This document shows, piece after piece, positions 49,523 through 58,286 of a stretch of DNA of 64,000 nucleotides (position 1 is its first letter; every line of letters begins with the position of its first letter). Source of the DNA: an uncultured Pseudomonas sp. Lineage in GTDB: Bacteria > Pseudomonadota > Gammaproteobacteria > Pseudomonadales > Pseudomonadaceae. The DNA is taken from NCBI GenBank assembly GCA_943912755.1, contig CALTWF010000016.1, forward strand, positions 4,234-68,233, written 5' to 3'. The position numbers and the translations under genes are program-made. The notes under the pieces were generated by a model, which worked only from the letters and a program-made list of their open reading frames with translations, was not told where the DNA came from and searched no databases.

Positions 49523-50704
49523 ATGAACCTGCGAACCATCCTGATCCTCGGCGCCCTGAGTGCGTTCGGGCCGTTGGCGATCGACTTCTATCTGCCCGGC
49601 TTCCCGGCCATGGCACTGGCGTTCGGCACCGACGAGAAACATATCCAGTCGACCCTGGCCGCCTATTTCCTCGGCCTGTCCATCGGCCAGCTTGCCTACG
49701 GGCCGATCGCCGACCGTTTTGGCCGGCGCATTCCGCTGCTCGGCGGCGTGGTGCTGTTTACCCTGGCGTCGTTGGCCTGCGCCTATGCGCCGAGCCTCGA
49801 TGCGCTGATCGTCGCGCGTTTCGTCCAGGCCCTCGGCGGCTGCGCCGGGATGGTGCTGTCCCGGGCCATCGTCAGCGACAAGTGCGATGCGGTGGGTTCG
49901 GCCAAGGTGTTCTCGCAACTGATGCTGGTGATGGGCCTGGCGCCGATCCTCGCGCCGATGCTCGGCGGAGTGCTGGTTAACCTGTATGGCTGGCAGTCGA
50001 TCTTCATCGCCCTGACCCTGTTCAGTGCGCTGTGTACCCTGGCGGTGGCCCTCGGCCTGCCGGAGAGTTTGCCGGCCAACCAGCCGCGGCCGCCGTTGTC
50101 CGGCGCGCTGGGCCAGTACTGGCGCCTGCTCAAGGACCCGCGCTACCTCGGCCATGCCATCACCGGCGGCATATCCATGGCCGGGATGTTCGCCTACATC
50201 GCCGGTTCGCCGTTCGTGTTCATCAAGCTCTACGGTGTCCCGGCCGAGCACTATGGCTGGCTATTCGGCGCCAATGCGGCGGGCTTCATCCTGGTGGCGC
50301 AGATCAATGCGCGGCTGCTGGCCAAGCGTGGCCCGGCGTTTTTGCTGGCGCGGATGGTCTGGCTGTACCTGGCGGCGGGGGCGGTGCTGCTCGGCGTCAG
50401 CGCGCTGCATACCGAGGCGCTGTGGCCGTTGCTGATTCCGCTGTTCGTCTGCATTGCCAGCCTGGGCTGCATCATCCCCAACGCGTCGGCCTGCGCCATG
50501 AACGGGCAGGGCGCGCGGGCGGGAAGTGCTTCGGCGTTGCTGGGGTGCCTGCAGTTCAGTGTCGCCGCGGGTGCGGCGGCACTGGTGGGTGTATTGCATG
50601 ATGGCAGCGCGATGCCCATGGCCATGGTCATCACGCTATGCGGGATCGCGGCGGTGACGGCGGCAACCCTGACCCGCCGCCTGCAGCTCAGCCGGCCTGC
50701 CTGA
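49523..50704 (+). CDS. Bcr/CflA family multidrug efflux transporter
   Basis: A 393-aa, 12-segment major facilitator of the Bcr/CflA group (DFYLPGFPAMA in loop 1-2; GPIADRFGRRIPLLGG motif A; LGGCAGMVLSRAIVSD motif). Exports drugs such as bicyclomycin or sulfonamides in relatives; the true substrate here is unknown. Its last 17 bp overlap the 3' end of the convergent 55-aa gene. Confidence 0.92.
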   Translation: MNLRTILILGALSAFGPLAIDFYLPGFPAMALAFGTDEKHIQSTLAAYFLGLSIGQLAYGPIADRFGRRIPLLGGVVLFTLASLACAYAPSLDALIVARFVQALGGCAGMVLSRAIVSDKCDAVGSAKVFSQLMLVMGLAPILAPMLGGVLVNLYGWQSIFIALTLFSALCTLAVALGLPESLPANQPRPPLSGALGQYWRLLKDPRYLGHAITGGISMAGMFAYIAGSPFVFIKLYGVPAEHYGWLFGANAAGFILVAQINARLLAKRGPAFLLARMVWLYLAAGAVLLGVSALHTEALWPLLIPLFVCIASLGCIIPNASACAMNGQGARAGSASALLGCLQFSVAAGAAALVGVLHDGSAMPMAMVITLCGIAAVTAATLTRRLQLSRPA

Positions 50705-50855
50705 ACAACGGATGCGGTGCGCGGATCCGTGCCTGCAGGGTGTTGATGAAGGCCTGGGCCTCGGCCTCGCTGCGAAAACTCACTACATGCTGGTCAAGCC
50801 GGACTTCCCATGGGCGGTCCGGTTTTTTGCCTGTCGCATCGAGCACTACTTTCAT
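50688..50855 (-). CDS. Small conserved hypothetical protein
   Basis: A 55-aa protein (KVVLDATGKKPDRPWEVRLD, then VSFRSEAEAQAFINTLQARI). GGAGG lies eight bases before ATG 50855. The compact beta-alpha pattern resembles small DUF2188-like domains, but I do not assign it. The longer frame to 50957 lacks a ribosome site. Confidence 0.65.
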   Translation of the reverse strand: MKVVLDATGKKPDRPWEVRLDQHVVSFRSEAEAQAFINTLQARIRAPHPLFRQAG

Positions 50856-50966
50856 CGCGGCATACCTCCGGTTGGCAAAGGTCGCTGGATTGTAGGCGCG
50901 GCTTTCCCGCGCGCGGCATGACCTGGAGCAAGTGACGGACTGGCGGTTATGCCGCACGTCGGATCT

Positions 50967-51980
50967 TCAGAAGCCTTCGAGGACGATCTTGCCCTTGGCC
51001 GCGCCACTCTCCAGCAACTGGTGGGCGCGGCGCAGGTTTTCGGCATTGATGGTGCCGAAATGCTCGCCCAGGGTGGTCTTCAGCGTGCCCGCGTCGATCA
51101 GCTCGGCGACCCGGTTGAGCAGCTTGTGCTGTTCGAGCATGTCCGGGGTTTCGAAGAGTGAGCGGGTGTACATGAACTCCCAGTGCAGCGACAGGCTCTT
51201 GCGCTTGAGCTTGGCCACGTCGAGCTGCTTGGGGTCGTCGATCAGCGCCAGCTTGCCTTGCGGTGCCAGGGCTTCGACCAGTTGATCGAGGTGCTGGTCG
51301 GTCTGGGTCAGGCTGGCGACGTGGGTCACCTGCTGCACGCCCTCGCCACGCAGGGCTTCGGCCAGCGGCTGGCGATGGTCGACGACCAGGTCGGCGCCCA
51401 GTTCGCGGGCCCAGGCCTGGGTTTCAGGGCGGGAGGCGGTGCCGATCACGCGCAGGCCGGTCAGTTGGCGGGCCAGTTGGGTGAGGATCGAGCCAACGCC
51501 ACCGGCGGCACCGACGATCAGCAGGCTCTGGCCCAGGTCTTCCTTGCCTTCGGCAATCTGCAGGCGCTCGAACAGCAGCTCCCAGGCCGTGATTGCAGTC
51601 AACGGCAGGGCGGCGGCCTCGGCGAAGCCCAGCGACCTGGGCATATGGCCGACGATGCGTTCGTCTACCACATGCAGCTCGCTATTGCCCCCGGCGCGGG
51701 CGATGGAACCGGCGTAATAGACCTTGTCTCCCGGCTGGAACAGGCTGACCTCGCTGCCCACCGCCTTGACCACGCCGGCTACGTCCCAGCCCAGCACCTT
51801 GGCGGCACCCTGTTCCGGCTGGACGTTGCGGCGGACCTTGGTATCCACCGGGTTGACCGAAATCGCCCGGACCTCCACCAGAAGGTCGCGCGGGCCTGGC
51901 TCGGGGGCGGGCAATTCGATGTCCTGCAGGGCGGCGGCGTCTTCGATCGGCAGCGACTGGTAATAGGCAATGGCTTTCAT
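50967..51980 (-). CDS. Zinc-type alcohol dehydrogenase-like / quinone oxidoreductase
   Basis: A 337-aa medium-chain reductase of the zinc-binding ADH-like (YfdC/qor-type, cd08252) group: GroES-like domain (VEVRAISVNPVDTKVRR, GWDVAGVV) and NADPH Rossmann site (LLIVGAAGGVGSILTQLARQ). No catalytic zinc cysteines or His ligands are seen, so it likely reduces quinones or enones with NADPH. Divergent from a LysR gene with a dyad between them. Confidence 0.9.
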   Translation of the reverse strand: MKAIAYYQSLPIEDAAALQDIELPAPEPGPRDLLVEVRAISVNPVDTKVRRNVQPEQGAAKVLGWDVAGVVKAVGSEVSLFQPGDKVYYAGSIARAGGNSELHVVDERIVGHMPRSLGFAEAAALPLTAITAWELLFERLQIAEGKEDLGQSLLIVGAAGGVGSILTQLARQLTGLRVIGTASRPETQAWARELGADLVVDHRQPLAEALRGEGVQQVTHVASLTQTDQHLDQLVEALAPQGKLALIDDPKQLDVAKLKRKSLSLHWEFMYTRSLFETPDMLEQHKLLNRVAELIDAGTLKTTLGEHFGTINAENLRRAHQLLESGAAKGKIVLEGF

Positions 51981-52060
51981 TGGCGGATTCCTCGTGAAGT
52001 GGATGGCGGCCATGATTGATCCTTTCGTTTCCGGTTAAAAGCCGCTAAAACCGCAGAAAC

Positions 52061-52079
52061 TTTCAAAATAATTTTGAAA
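52061..52079. promoter_or_regulatory. LysR-type operator candidate
   Basis: TTTCAAAATAATTTTGAAA is a 19-bp dyad around a single central base, containing T-N11-A. It lies in the gap between the divergent dehydrogenase and LysR genes, where a LysR regulator would bind to control both. Confidence 0.7.
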
Positions 52080-52094
52080 ATGGAGGCTGCCTTC

Positions 52095-53000
52095 GTGCTG
52101 CGCTTCGATGATTTGCAACTGTTTGTCCGCGCTGCCGAGCAGGGCAGCCTGTCGGCGGCAGCGCGCCTGCTTGACCTGTCGCCGGCGGTGGCCAGTGCCG
52201 CCCTCAAGCGCCTGGAGGCGCAACTGGGCGCGCGCCTGCTGGCCCGCTCCACCCGCAGCCTGCGCCTGACTGCGGAGGGCGAGGGTTTTCTCGCCCACGC
52301 CCGCGCGGCGCTGGCCAGCCTCGATGAGGGGCGTCGCCTGCTGGCCCGGGAGCAGGATGAGGTAGGCGGTGTTTTGCAACTGTCGGCGCCGTCCGACTTT
52401 GGCCGCAATGTGCTGTTGCCCTGGCTGGATGAGTTGCAGCAGGCCCATCCGCAGCTCAGCGTGCGTTTGCTGCTGGGGGACCGCAATGCCGACCTGTTTC
52501 GCCAGCCTGTGGATATCGCCCTGCGCTACGGTGCCCCCGAGGACTCCAGCCTGGTGGCGGTGCCCTTGTGTCCGGACAACCGCCGGGTGGTCTGTGCTTC
52601 GCCGGAGTACCTGGCGCGGCATGGCGAGCCGCGTAGCGTCGCGCAACTGAGCGAGCACAATTGCCTGCTGTACCAGCTTGGCAGCGGCGTGCATGACCAC
52701 TGGCGTTTTCACGCCAACGGGCAGGAGCTTGGCGTGCTGGTCGGTGGCGACCGCTTTTGCGATGACGCCGATGTAGTGCGGCGCTGGGCCCTGGCCGGGG
52801 CAGGGATTGCCTACAAATCATGGCTGGATGTGGCCGCCGACGTGCGCGCCGGGCGCCTGCGGGTGCTGCTAGGCCAGTATCGCGGCGAGTCCACGCCGTT
52901 GAACCTTTTGTGTACCCACCGGGCCCAGCTGGGCAAGCCGGTACAACTTTTGAGCGCATTGCTCAAGGCGCGTTGTCGCACATTGCTCGAAGAACTTTAA
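52095..53000 (+). CDS. LysR family transcriptional regulator
   Basis: A 301-aa regulator of the CrgA/AaeR-like group: HTH DLQLFVRAAEQGSLSAAARL at the N-terminus and a LysR substrate domain (~85-295). GTG 52095 has GGAGG eight bases upstream and starts at the family N-terminus LRFDDLQLF; in-frame ATG 52080 and TTG 52074 are alternatives. Likely controls the divergent dehydrogenase and itself through the dyad at 52061. Confidence 0.9.
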   Translation: MLRFDDLQLFVRAAEQGSLSAAARLLDLSPAVASAALKRLEAQLGARLLARSTRSLRLTAEGEGFLAHARAALASLDEGRRLLAREQDEVGGVLQLSAPSDFGRNVLLPWLDELQQAHPQLSVRLLLGDRNADLFRQPVDIALRYGAPEDSSLVAVPLCPDNRRVVCASPEYLARHGEPRSVAQLSEHNCLLYQLGSGVHDHWRFHANGQELGVLVGGDRFCDDADVVRRWALAGAGIAYKSWLDVAADVRAGRLRVLLGQYRGESTPLNLLCTHRAQLGKPVQLLSALLKARCRTLLEEL

Positions 53001-53465
53001 ACGCGGCTTGTTTGATTATTTGCCGTGTCTTACATCCGCTGCGCATTTGCTTGAAAGGCATTATTACTTTCAATGTAGGTGCATTACTTGGGTGAACTAG
53101 CTTCCGGTAATTTCGCACTCCCGGTCCATCCGCCAGTACATGGGCATTTGCGGGCATGTCGAGGCTCTTGCGCAGGGGGGAGCCCTCTGGAATGCATGCT
53201 TGAAGGGTTGGCAAACCTTCGGCGAACTGTCGCAAAACAGCGACGATTATCCGAAGTCAGCATGCTTATACTGGGCCGGGCAATTGCCGCCATCAAGATA
53301 ATGTTTCCTCGGCTGTAACAGCGCCGGATGTGCTGTTCAGCACCAACTCTCGGTGAAGGGTTACCGGGGAGAAACTTCCCGGTGCTGGCAACCGGCCAAC
53401 TCTGGCCTGCCCTGGATGTATGGGGAACTTTATTCGTCAATGACAATCACGCAGGGAGTGGAGAC
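53001..53465. other. 465-bp gap without recognised gene
   Basis: AT-richer than its neighbours. It contains a modest hairpin (ACCGGG ... CCCGGT, 53362-53382) 85 bp before the next start and short dyads near 53040-53080. A 79-codon frame (53079-53318) has no ribosome site or family resemblance. Promoter for the ArsR-like gene must lie here; a small RNA is possible but not shown. Confidence 0.4.
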
Positions 53466-54185
53466 ATGCAACCGATAGCCAGTATCAGTCAGGTCGCGAG
53501 TTTGATGGCCGACCCGAAACGCAGCGCCATGCTCTGGGCGCTGATCGATGGAATGGCACGCCCCTCGGAGGAACTGGCCATGCTGGCCGGCCTGACCCCT
53601 TCGTCGGCCTGCGCACATCTGGCCCGGTTATCGGCCAGCGGTCTTCTCAAGCGCGAGGCACGCGGGCGCAAGCGTTACTTTCGCCTGGCCGCCCCGGAAA
53701 TCGGCACGGCGGTCGAGGCGCTGGCCAGCGTGATCATTCGCGATCTCGAGCCACTGCTGGCCAGGTCGCCGACGAGTAGCGTGCCGTTGGCGATGCGCAA
53801 GGCGCGCTTGTGTCGCGATCACCTGGGCGGCGAAGTGGCTGCAGACCTGTTGCAGCGCTTGCTGGATGCGCAATGGCTGCAACTGACCGAGCAGCAACTG
53901 GATATCACCCTCACCGGGCGCGAGGCATTTGCCAGCCATGGCATTTTCATCGATGCCCTGGCCCTGCGCGATGGCCGCGTGTGCAGCCTGTGCAACTGTT
54001 GCAGCGAGGTCGACGAGCGTCGTCCGCACCTTGGCGGCGCGTTGGGTTGCAGCCTGCTCAAGTTGTTCGTGCAGTCCGGTTGGGTACGGATCACCGACGA
54101 GTCGCGGGCCGCCCAGGTAACGGCGGTGGGGTTGCGCGGCATTCAGCAGATCGCGCGGATGCCGCCCCCGGTGCTGGTGGGATGA
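53466..54185 (+). CDS. ArsR-type winged-helix regulator with Cys cluster
   Basis: A 239-aa helix-turn-helix protein: ArsR-like wHTH (MADPKRSAMLWALIDGMARP ... LTPSSACAHLARLSASGLL, ~12-75), and a long C-terminal domain with DERRPHLGGALG as in relatives of this family. Just before that motif is an unusual cysteine group C173-x2-C176-x-C178-C179, where relatives generally have a single Cys-Leu-Asp-Trp. It may bind metal or sense redox (inference). ATG 53466 with GGAG upstream. Confidence 0.85.
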   Translation: MQPIASISQVASLMADPKRSAMLWALIDGMARPSEELAMLAGLTPSSACAHLARLSASGLLKREARGRKRYFRLAAPEIGTAVEALASVIIRDLEPLLARSPTSSVPLAMRKARLCRDHLGGEVAADLLQRLLDAQWLQLTEQQLDITLTGREAFASHGIFIDALALRDGRVCSLCNCCSEVDERRPHLGGALGCSLLKLFVQSGWVRITDESRAAQVTAVGLRGIQQIARMPPPVLVG

Positions 54186-54194
54186 GAGCGCGGC

Positions 54195-55148
54195 TCAGGC
54201 CTTGAGCAGGCGGGCGTCGAGGCTGTTTTGCGCCAGACGACGGGCCTGGTCCTCGGTCATGCCCAGGTGAGTGTGCAGGGCGTGGAAGTTCTCGGTGACA
54301 TAACCGCCGAAGTAGGCCGGGTCGTCCGAGTTCACCGTGACCTTCACCCCACGTTCGAGCATGTCGAGGATGTTGTGCTGGCTCATGTGGTCGAACACGC
54401 ACAGCTTGGTGTTGGACAGCGGGCATACGGTCAGGGGGATCTGCTCGTCGATGATGCGCTGCATCAGGCGTTCGTCCTCGATGGCGCGTACACCGTGGTC
54501 GATACGCTGGATCTTCAGCAGGTCGAGGGCTTCCCAGATGTACTCGGGCGGGCCTTCCTCGCCGGCGTGGGCAACGGTCAGGAAGCCTTCGCTGCGGGCG
54601 CGGTCGAACACCCGCTGGAACTTGCTCGGCGGGTGGCCCATTTCCGAGCTGTCGAGACCGACGGCGACGAAGGCATCGCGGAACGGCAGGGCCTGGTCCA
54701 GGGTCTTGTGCGCTTCTTCCTCGCTGAGGTGGCGCAGGAAGCTGAGGATCAGGCCGCTGCCGATGCCCAGTTGTTCGCGACCGTCCTTCAGGGCGCGGGT
54801 GATGCCGTCGAGTACCACTTCGAAGGGAATGCCGCGGTCGGTGTGGGTCTGCGGGTCGAAGAAGGGTTCGGTGTGGATGACGTTCTGCGCCTTGCAGCGC
54901 TGCAGGTAGGCCCAGGTCAGGTCATAGAAGTCCTGCTCGGTCCGCAGTACGTCGGCGCCCTGGTAATACAGGTCGAGGAACTCCTGCAGGTTATTGAAGG
55001 CATAGGCCGCGCGCAGGGTTTCGACATCGTTCCACGGCAGCGCGATCTTGTTGCGTTCGGCCAGGGCGAACAGCAGCTCGGGCTCCAGCGAACCCTCCAG
55101 ATGGAGGTGCAGTTCTGCCTTGGGCAGCGCGTTAAGCCAGTCGTACAT
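54195..55148 (-). CDS. Adenine deaminase (adenosine deaminase family)
   Basis: A 317-aa amidohydrolase, usually named adenosine deaminase (add). The metal sites are HLHLEGSL, HAGEE and NSDDPAYF. The GLDSSEMGHPPSKF motif (~172-185) is the form found in the adenine deaminase branch (Aah1/PA0148) rather than the DLAGDE-type of true adenosine deaminase, so adenine is the more likely substrate. Product hypoxanthine. Start ATG 55148. Confidence 0.88.
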   Translation of the reverse strand: MYDWLNALPKAELHLHLEGSLEPELLFALAERNKIALPWNDVETLRAAYAFNNLQEFLDLYYQGADVLRTEQDFYDLTWAYLQRCKAQNVIHTEPFFDPQTHTDRGIPFEVVLDGITRALKDGREQLGIGSGLILSFLRHLSEEEAHKTLDQALPFRDAFVAVGLDSSEMGHPPSKFQRVFDRARSEGFLTVAHAGEEGPPEYIWEALDLLKIQRIDHGVRAIEDERLMQRIIDEQIPLTVCPLSNTKLCVFDHMSQHNILDMLERGVKVTVNSDDPAYFGGYVTENFHALHTHLGMTEDQARRLAQNSLDARLLKA

Positions 55149-55252
55149 GGGGAATTCTCATCAGGTGCAATCGGAACATTCTACAGAGGTTGTCAGACCG
55201 GTGCGGTGAAACCTGACCGGCAAGTTGAATAAGGCAAGCCCCGTGCCACTCG

Positions 55253-56608
55253 CTAGCCGGCGACCAATTGCGCCGCAGCCTTGCGATGCCGGGCGATCAG
55301 CTCCTGGAGGTCCAGGCCGTCGATTTGCCCGTCGGTCACCCGCCAGCGGCCACCGATCATCACTCGGTCGGCCCGGTCGGCACCGCAGAGGATCAGGGCG
55401 GCGAGTGGGTCGTGGCTGCCGGAGAAGCGCAGCTCGTCGAGCTTGAACAGGGCCAGGTCGGCCTGTTTGCCCACCGCGAGTTCTCCGATGTCGGTACGGC
55501 CCAGCAGTCTGGCCGAACCTCGGGTGGCCCAGCTCAGTACCCGTTCCGGGGTAATGGCTTCGGCGCCGTAGCGCAGGCGCTGCAGGTACAGGGCCTGGCG
55601 TGTTTCGAGGAGCATGTTGGATGCGTCATTGGAGGCCGAGCCGTCCACGCCGATGCCCACTGGTGCACCGGAATCGGTCAGCTCCACGGTCGGGCAGATA
55701 CCCGAGGCCAGGCGCATGTTCGAGCTCGGGCAGTGGCAGACGCCAGTGCCGGCGGCGCCGAGGCGGGCGATTTCCTCGGCATTGAAGTGGATGCCATGGG
55801 CCAGCCAGGTGCGCGGACCGAGCCAGCCGACGCTGTCCAGGTAATCCACGGTGCGCAGGCCGAAGCGTTGCAGGCAGAAGTTCTCTTCATCGAGGGTTTC
55901 GGCGAGGTGGGTGTGCAGGCGCACGTCCAGTTCTTCGGCGAGGTCGGCACTGGCGCGCATGATTTCCGGGGTGACCGAGAACGGCGAGCAGGGTGCAAGG
56001 GCGATCTGGATCTGTGCTCCGGCACCGCGCTCATGGTAGCTGTGGATAAGTCGCTGGCTGTCGGCCAGGATCACTTCGCCCTGTTGCACCGTCTGTTGCG
56101 GCGGCAGTCCGCCATCGGCTTCGCCCAGGCTCATGGAACCGCGGGTCAGCATGGCGCGCATGCCCAGTTTGCGGGTGGCCTCGACCTGTACGTCGATGGC
56201 GTTTTCCAGGCCGCCGGGGAACAGGTAGTGGTGGTCGGCGGCGGTGGTACAGCCGGATAGCAACAGCTCGGCAAGCGCTACCTGGGTCGCCAGTTCCAGC
56301 CTGGCCGGGGTGAGGCGGGCCCAGACCGGGTACAGCGTTTTCAGCCAGGGGAACAAAGGCTGGTTGACCACCGGGCCCCAGGCGCGGGTGAGTGTCTGGT
56401 AGAAGTGATGGTGGGTATTGATCAGGCCCGGCAGGACGACGTGTTCGCGGGCATCGAAGGTCTGTTGGCAGGGCAGGAAGGGCACCTGGCCGAGGGCGAG
56501 TACTTCACGGATGACGCCGTCTTCGATGACCAGGCCGCCGCGGGCATCGAGTTCGTTGGCGGGGAAGATGGCGAGGGGATTCTTCAGCCAGGTACGGTTC
56601 GCGGGCAT
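55253..56608 (-). CDS. 8-oxoguanine deaminase
   Basis: A 451-aa amidohydrolase of the AtzA/TrzN/SSN type, matching the PA0142 8-oxoguanine deaminase group. Metal-binding HHH (GLINTHHHFYQTLTRAWGP), HTHLAETLDEE, HGIHFN and GVDGSASNDASNML are intact. Converts 8-oxoguanine to urate. Neighbours the adenine deaminase, making a purine-salvage/repair pair. ATG 56608. Confidence 0.9.
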   Translation of the reverse strand: MPANRTWLKNPLAIFPANELDARGGLVIEDGVIREVLALGQVPFLPCQQTFDAREHVVLPGLINTHHHFYQTLTRAWGPVVNQPLFPWLKTLYPVWARLTPARLELATQVALAELLLSGCTTAADHHYLFPGGLENAIDVQVEATRKLGMRAMLTRGSMSLGEADGGLPPQQTVQQGEVILADSQRLIHSYHERGAGAQIQIALAPCSPFSVTPEIMRASADLAEELDVRLHTHLAETLDEENFCLQRFGLRTVDYLDSVGWLGPRTWLAHGIHFNAEEIARLGAAGTGVCHCPSSNMRLASGICPTVELTDSGAPVGIGVDGSASNDASNMLLETRQALYLQRLRYGAEAITPERVLSWATRGSARLLGRTDIGELAVGKQADLALFKLDELRFSGSHDPLAALILCGADRADRVMIGGRWRVTDGQIDGLDLQELIARHRKAAAQLVAG

Positions 56609-56723
56609 TTTGCCGGCTCCTCTGAAAGTGGGTTCAGGTTCGCCAGCTCAGTGTTGCCCTGTCTGCTGATCCAGGTCCGCCGCGGTGGGCGAGGCGCCGA
56701 GTCTACACCCACCGTGCGGAGCA

Positions 56724-57407
56724 TCACCAGATCAGGGTTTCGCCCTTGTAGTTGACGTAGTGCACACCCGGCTTGCCACTGTGGGCCTTGACCTGTTCGA
56801 GCATGCCGCGGGTGCTGGTGGCCACGTCGATGTCCGCACCTTCACCGCCCATGTCGGTCTTGACCCAGCCCGGGTGCATGGCCAGCACGCTCAGGCGGGT
56901 ATCGCCAAGGCGCACGACGAAGCTGTTGATCATCGAGTTGAGGGCTGCCTTGCTGGCCTTGTACAGCGCCAGTTCCGGCGCGTCCGCAATGGCGACGCTG
57001 CCCAGTACCGAGCTCATGAACGCGATCACTCCGCCCTCTTCGCGCAGTTGCGCGGCGAAGCGCTGGGCTACGCGGATCGGCGCCACGCTGTTGGTGACGA
57101 ACAGCTCGCCGATGTCGGCGGGCTGTGCGGCTTCGGCATCCTGGTTGTCCGGGCCCTTGACCCCGGCGTTGACGAACAGCAGGTCGAAGGTCTGGCCGGC
57201 GAGCTGCTTTTGCAGGGCGTCGAGCTGGGCGGTGCTGTTCATTTCCAGGGTTTCCACCTGCACACCCGGCAGTGCCTTGAGCGCGGCGGCTTTGGCGGTA
57301 TCGCGCACGGTGGCGACGACCTTCCAGCCGTCTTCGCTCAAGCGTTCCACCAGACCGAGGCCGAGGCCGCGGGAGGCGCCGATGATCAGGGCGGTTTTCG
57401 TAGTCAT
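56724..57407 (-). CDS. SDR family oxidoreductase
   Basis: A 227-aa short-chain dehydrogenase: IIGASRGLGLGLVERL (NAD(P) site), NAG (VNAGVKG), catalytic S (FMSSVLGS) and YKASKAALNSM. Substrate unknown. Its start overlaps the MerR gene stop by 4 bp, so the two form an operon. Confidence 0.9.
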   Translation of the reverse strand: MTTKTALIIGASRGLGLGLVERLSEDGWKVVATVRDTAKAAALKALPGVQVETLEMNSTAQLDALQKQLAGQTFDLLFVNAGVKGPDNQDAEAAQPADIGELFVTNSVAPIRVAQRFAAQLREEGGVIAFMSSVLGSVAIADAPELALYKASKAALNSMINSFVVRLGDTRLSVLAMHPGWVKTDMGGEGADIDVATSTRGMLEQVKAHSGKPGVHYVNYKGETLIW

Positions 57408-57769
57408 GCGGGAGCTCCTTTCAAGGTAAGGGGACAGCGCTCTTGCAGGCGCTGCCGTAGCGCCTGGCGCAGTTCGAGGAGGGCATCGATGCGTTCTTCG
57501 ACCAGCACCAGTTTGTCCTGGATAAAACGGGTTACCAGGGCTTCGGGGTCGGGTGCCTGCCATAGCTCGGCGACGTTCTGGCTGATTTCGCCCAGGCTGA
57601 AGCCGAGTTTCTGTGCGGTCTTGATCAGCAACACCAACTGCACGGTTTCCACCGGGTAATCACGATAGCCGTTGGCGCTGCGGCTGGAGCGGATAAGGCC
57701 GCGTTCTTCATAGAAACGCAGGGTGTCGCGGCTGACGCTGCAGGTCTGCGCCAATTCTCCGATACGCAC
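57404..57769 (-). CDS. MerR family transcriptional regulator
   Basis: A 121-aa MerR regulator (RIGELAQTCSVSRDTLRFYE; coiled dimer helix to ~105). One Cys (near 110, ERCPL) and no CueR- or ZntR-type metal loop, so an organic or redox signal is more likely. First gene of MerR-SDR; the dyad at 57795-57812 lies just upstream. Confidence 0.9.
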   Translation of the reverse strand: MRIGELAQTCSVSRDTLRFYEERGLIRSSRSANGYRDYPVETVQLVLLIKTAQKLGFSLGEISQNVAELWQAPDPEALVTRFIQDKLVLVEERIDALLELRQALRQRLQERCPLTLKGAPA

Positions 57770-57789
57770 GGGGATTCCTGGGGAAGGGG

Positions 57790-57820
57790 TTGACCCTGGA
57801 GCATACTCCAGGCTTTAGCC
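57790..57820 (+). promoter_or_regulatory. MerR-type operator/promoter
   Basis: TTGACC (-35, 57790-57795), then a dyad CCTGGAG-N4-CTCCAGG (57795-57812), then TTAGCC (-10, 57815-57820) with a 19-bp spacer. This is the distorted spacing that MerR proteins correct. It points to the plus-strand gene at 57861, while the MerR gene itself lies on the other side. Confidence 0.75.
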
Positions 57821-57860
57821 TGCCGCCCTCACTTTCCAGCAAGGAGCGGTAGGTAGGTAA

Positions 57861-58286
57861 ATGTGGAGCCAGAGCGGTTATCGGGGTTTGGTCAGGGCCA
57901 GTGGCTGGTACGACTTGCTGGTGACGGCGGCGTTCGTCACACCATGGAGCCTGACGTTGTTGCACGGCATGTTGCGGCAACTGAGCGAGCAATGGGGGCT
58001 GGGCGGCGAGCTGCCGGAGTTCGCTGCGCTGCACGGGTTGATGGCCAACCTGATGGGGTCGATCGTGTGCGTCTGGTCGATCCTGCGCATTCGTGACCCG
58101 CAATTGCAGTTCGGCCGTTACGACGCGGCGGGACGCCTGCTGTTCGCTAGCTGGCAGGCGTATGCCTTGATGCACGGCGCGATACAGTTGCTTTGGGGAG
58201 TTCTGGTGATGGAACTGGCGTGGGCTGTTTTGCAGCTATGGCCGGTACGCGGGTCTGTTCAAAAAACGATCAATGGCGTCGGGTGA
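57861..58286 (+). CDS. Hypothetical membrane protein, MerR-linked
   Basis: A 141-aa protein of unknown family with three to four hydrophobic segments (LLVTAAFVTPWSLTLLHGML, HGLMANLMGSIVCVWSILRI, HGAIQLLWGVLVMELAWAVL). AAGGAG lies about 14 bases before ATG 57861. It is the gene that the MerR-type promoter faces, so it may be the regulated efflux- or stress-related product. Confidence 0.75.
   Translation: MWSQSGYRGLVRASGWYDLLVTAAFVTPWSLTLLHGMLRQLSEQWGLGGELPEFAALHGLMANLMGSIVCVWSILRIRDPQLQFGRYDAAGRLLFASWQAYALMHGAIQLLWGVLVMELAWAVLQLWPVRGSVQKTINGVG

Noticed and set aside
53079..53318. 79-aa open frame in the gap before the ArsR-like gene
   Set aside because: No ribosome site, no family pattern, and composition unlike coding DNA.
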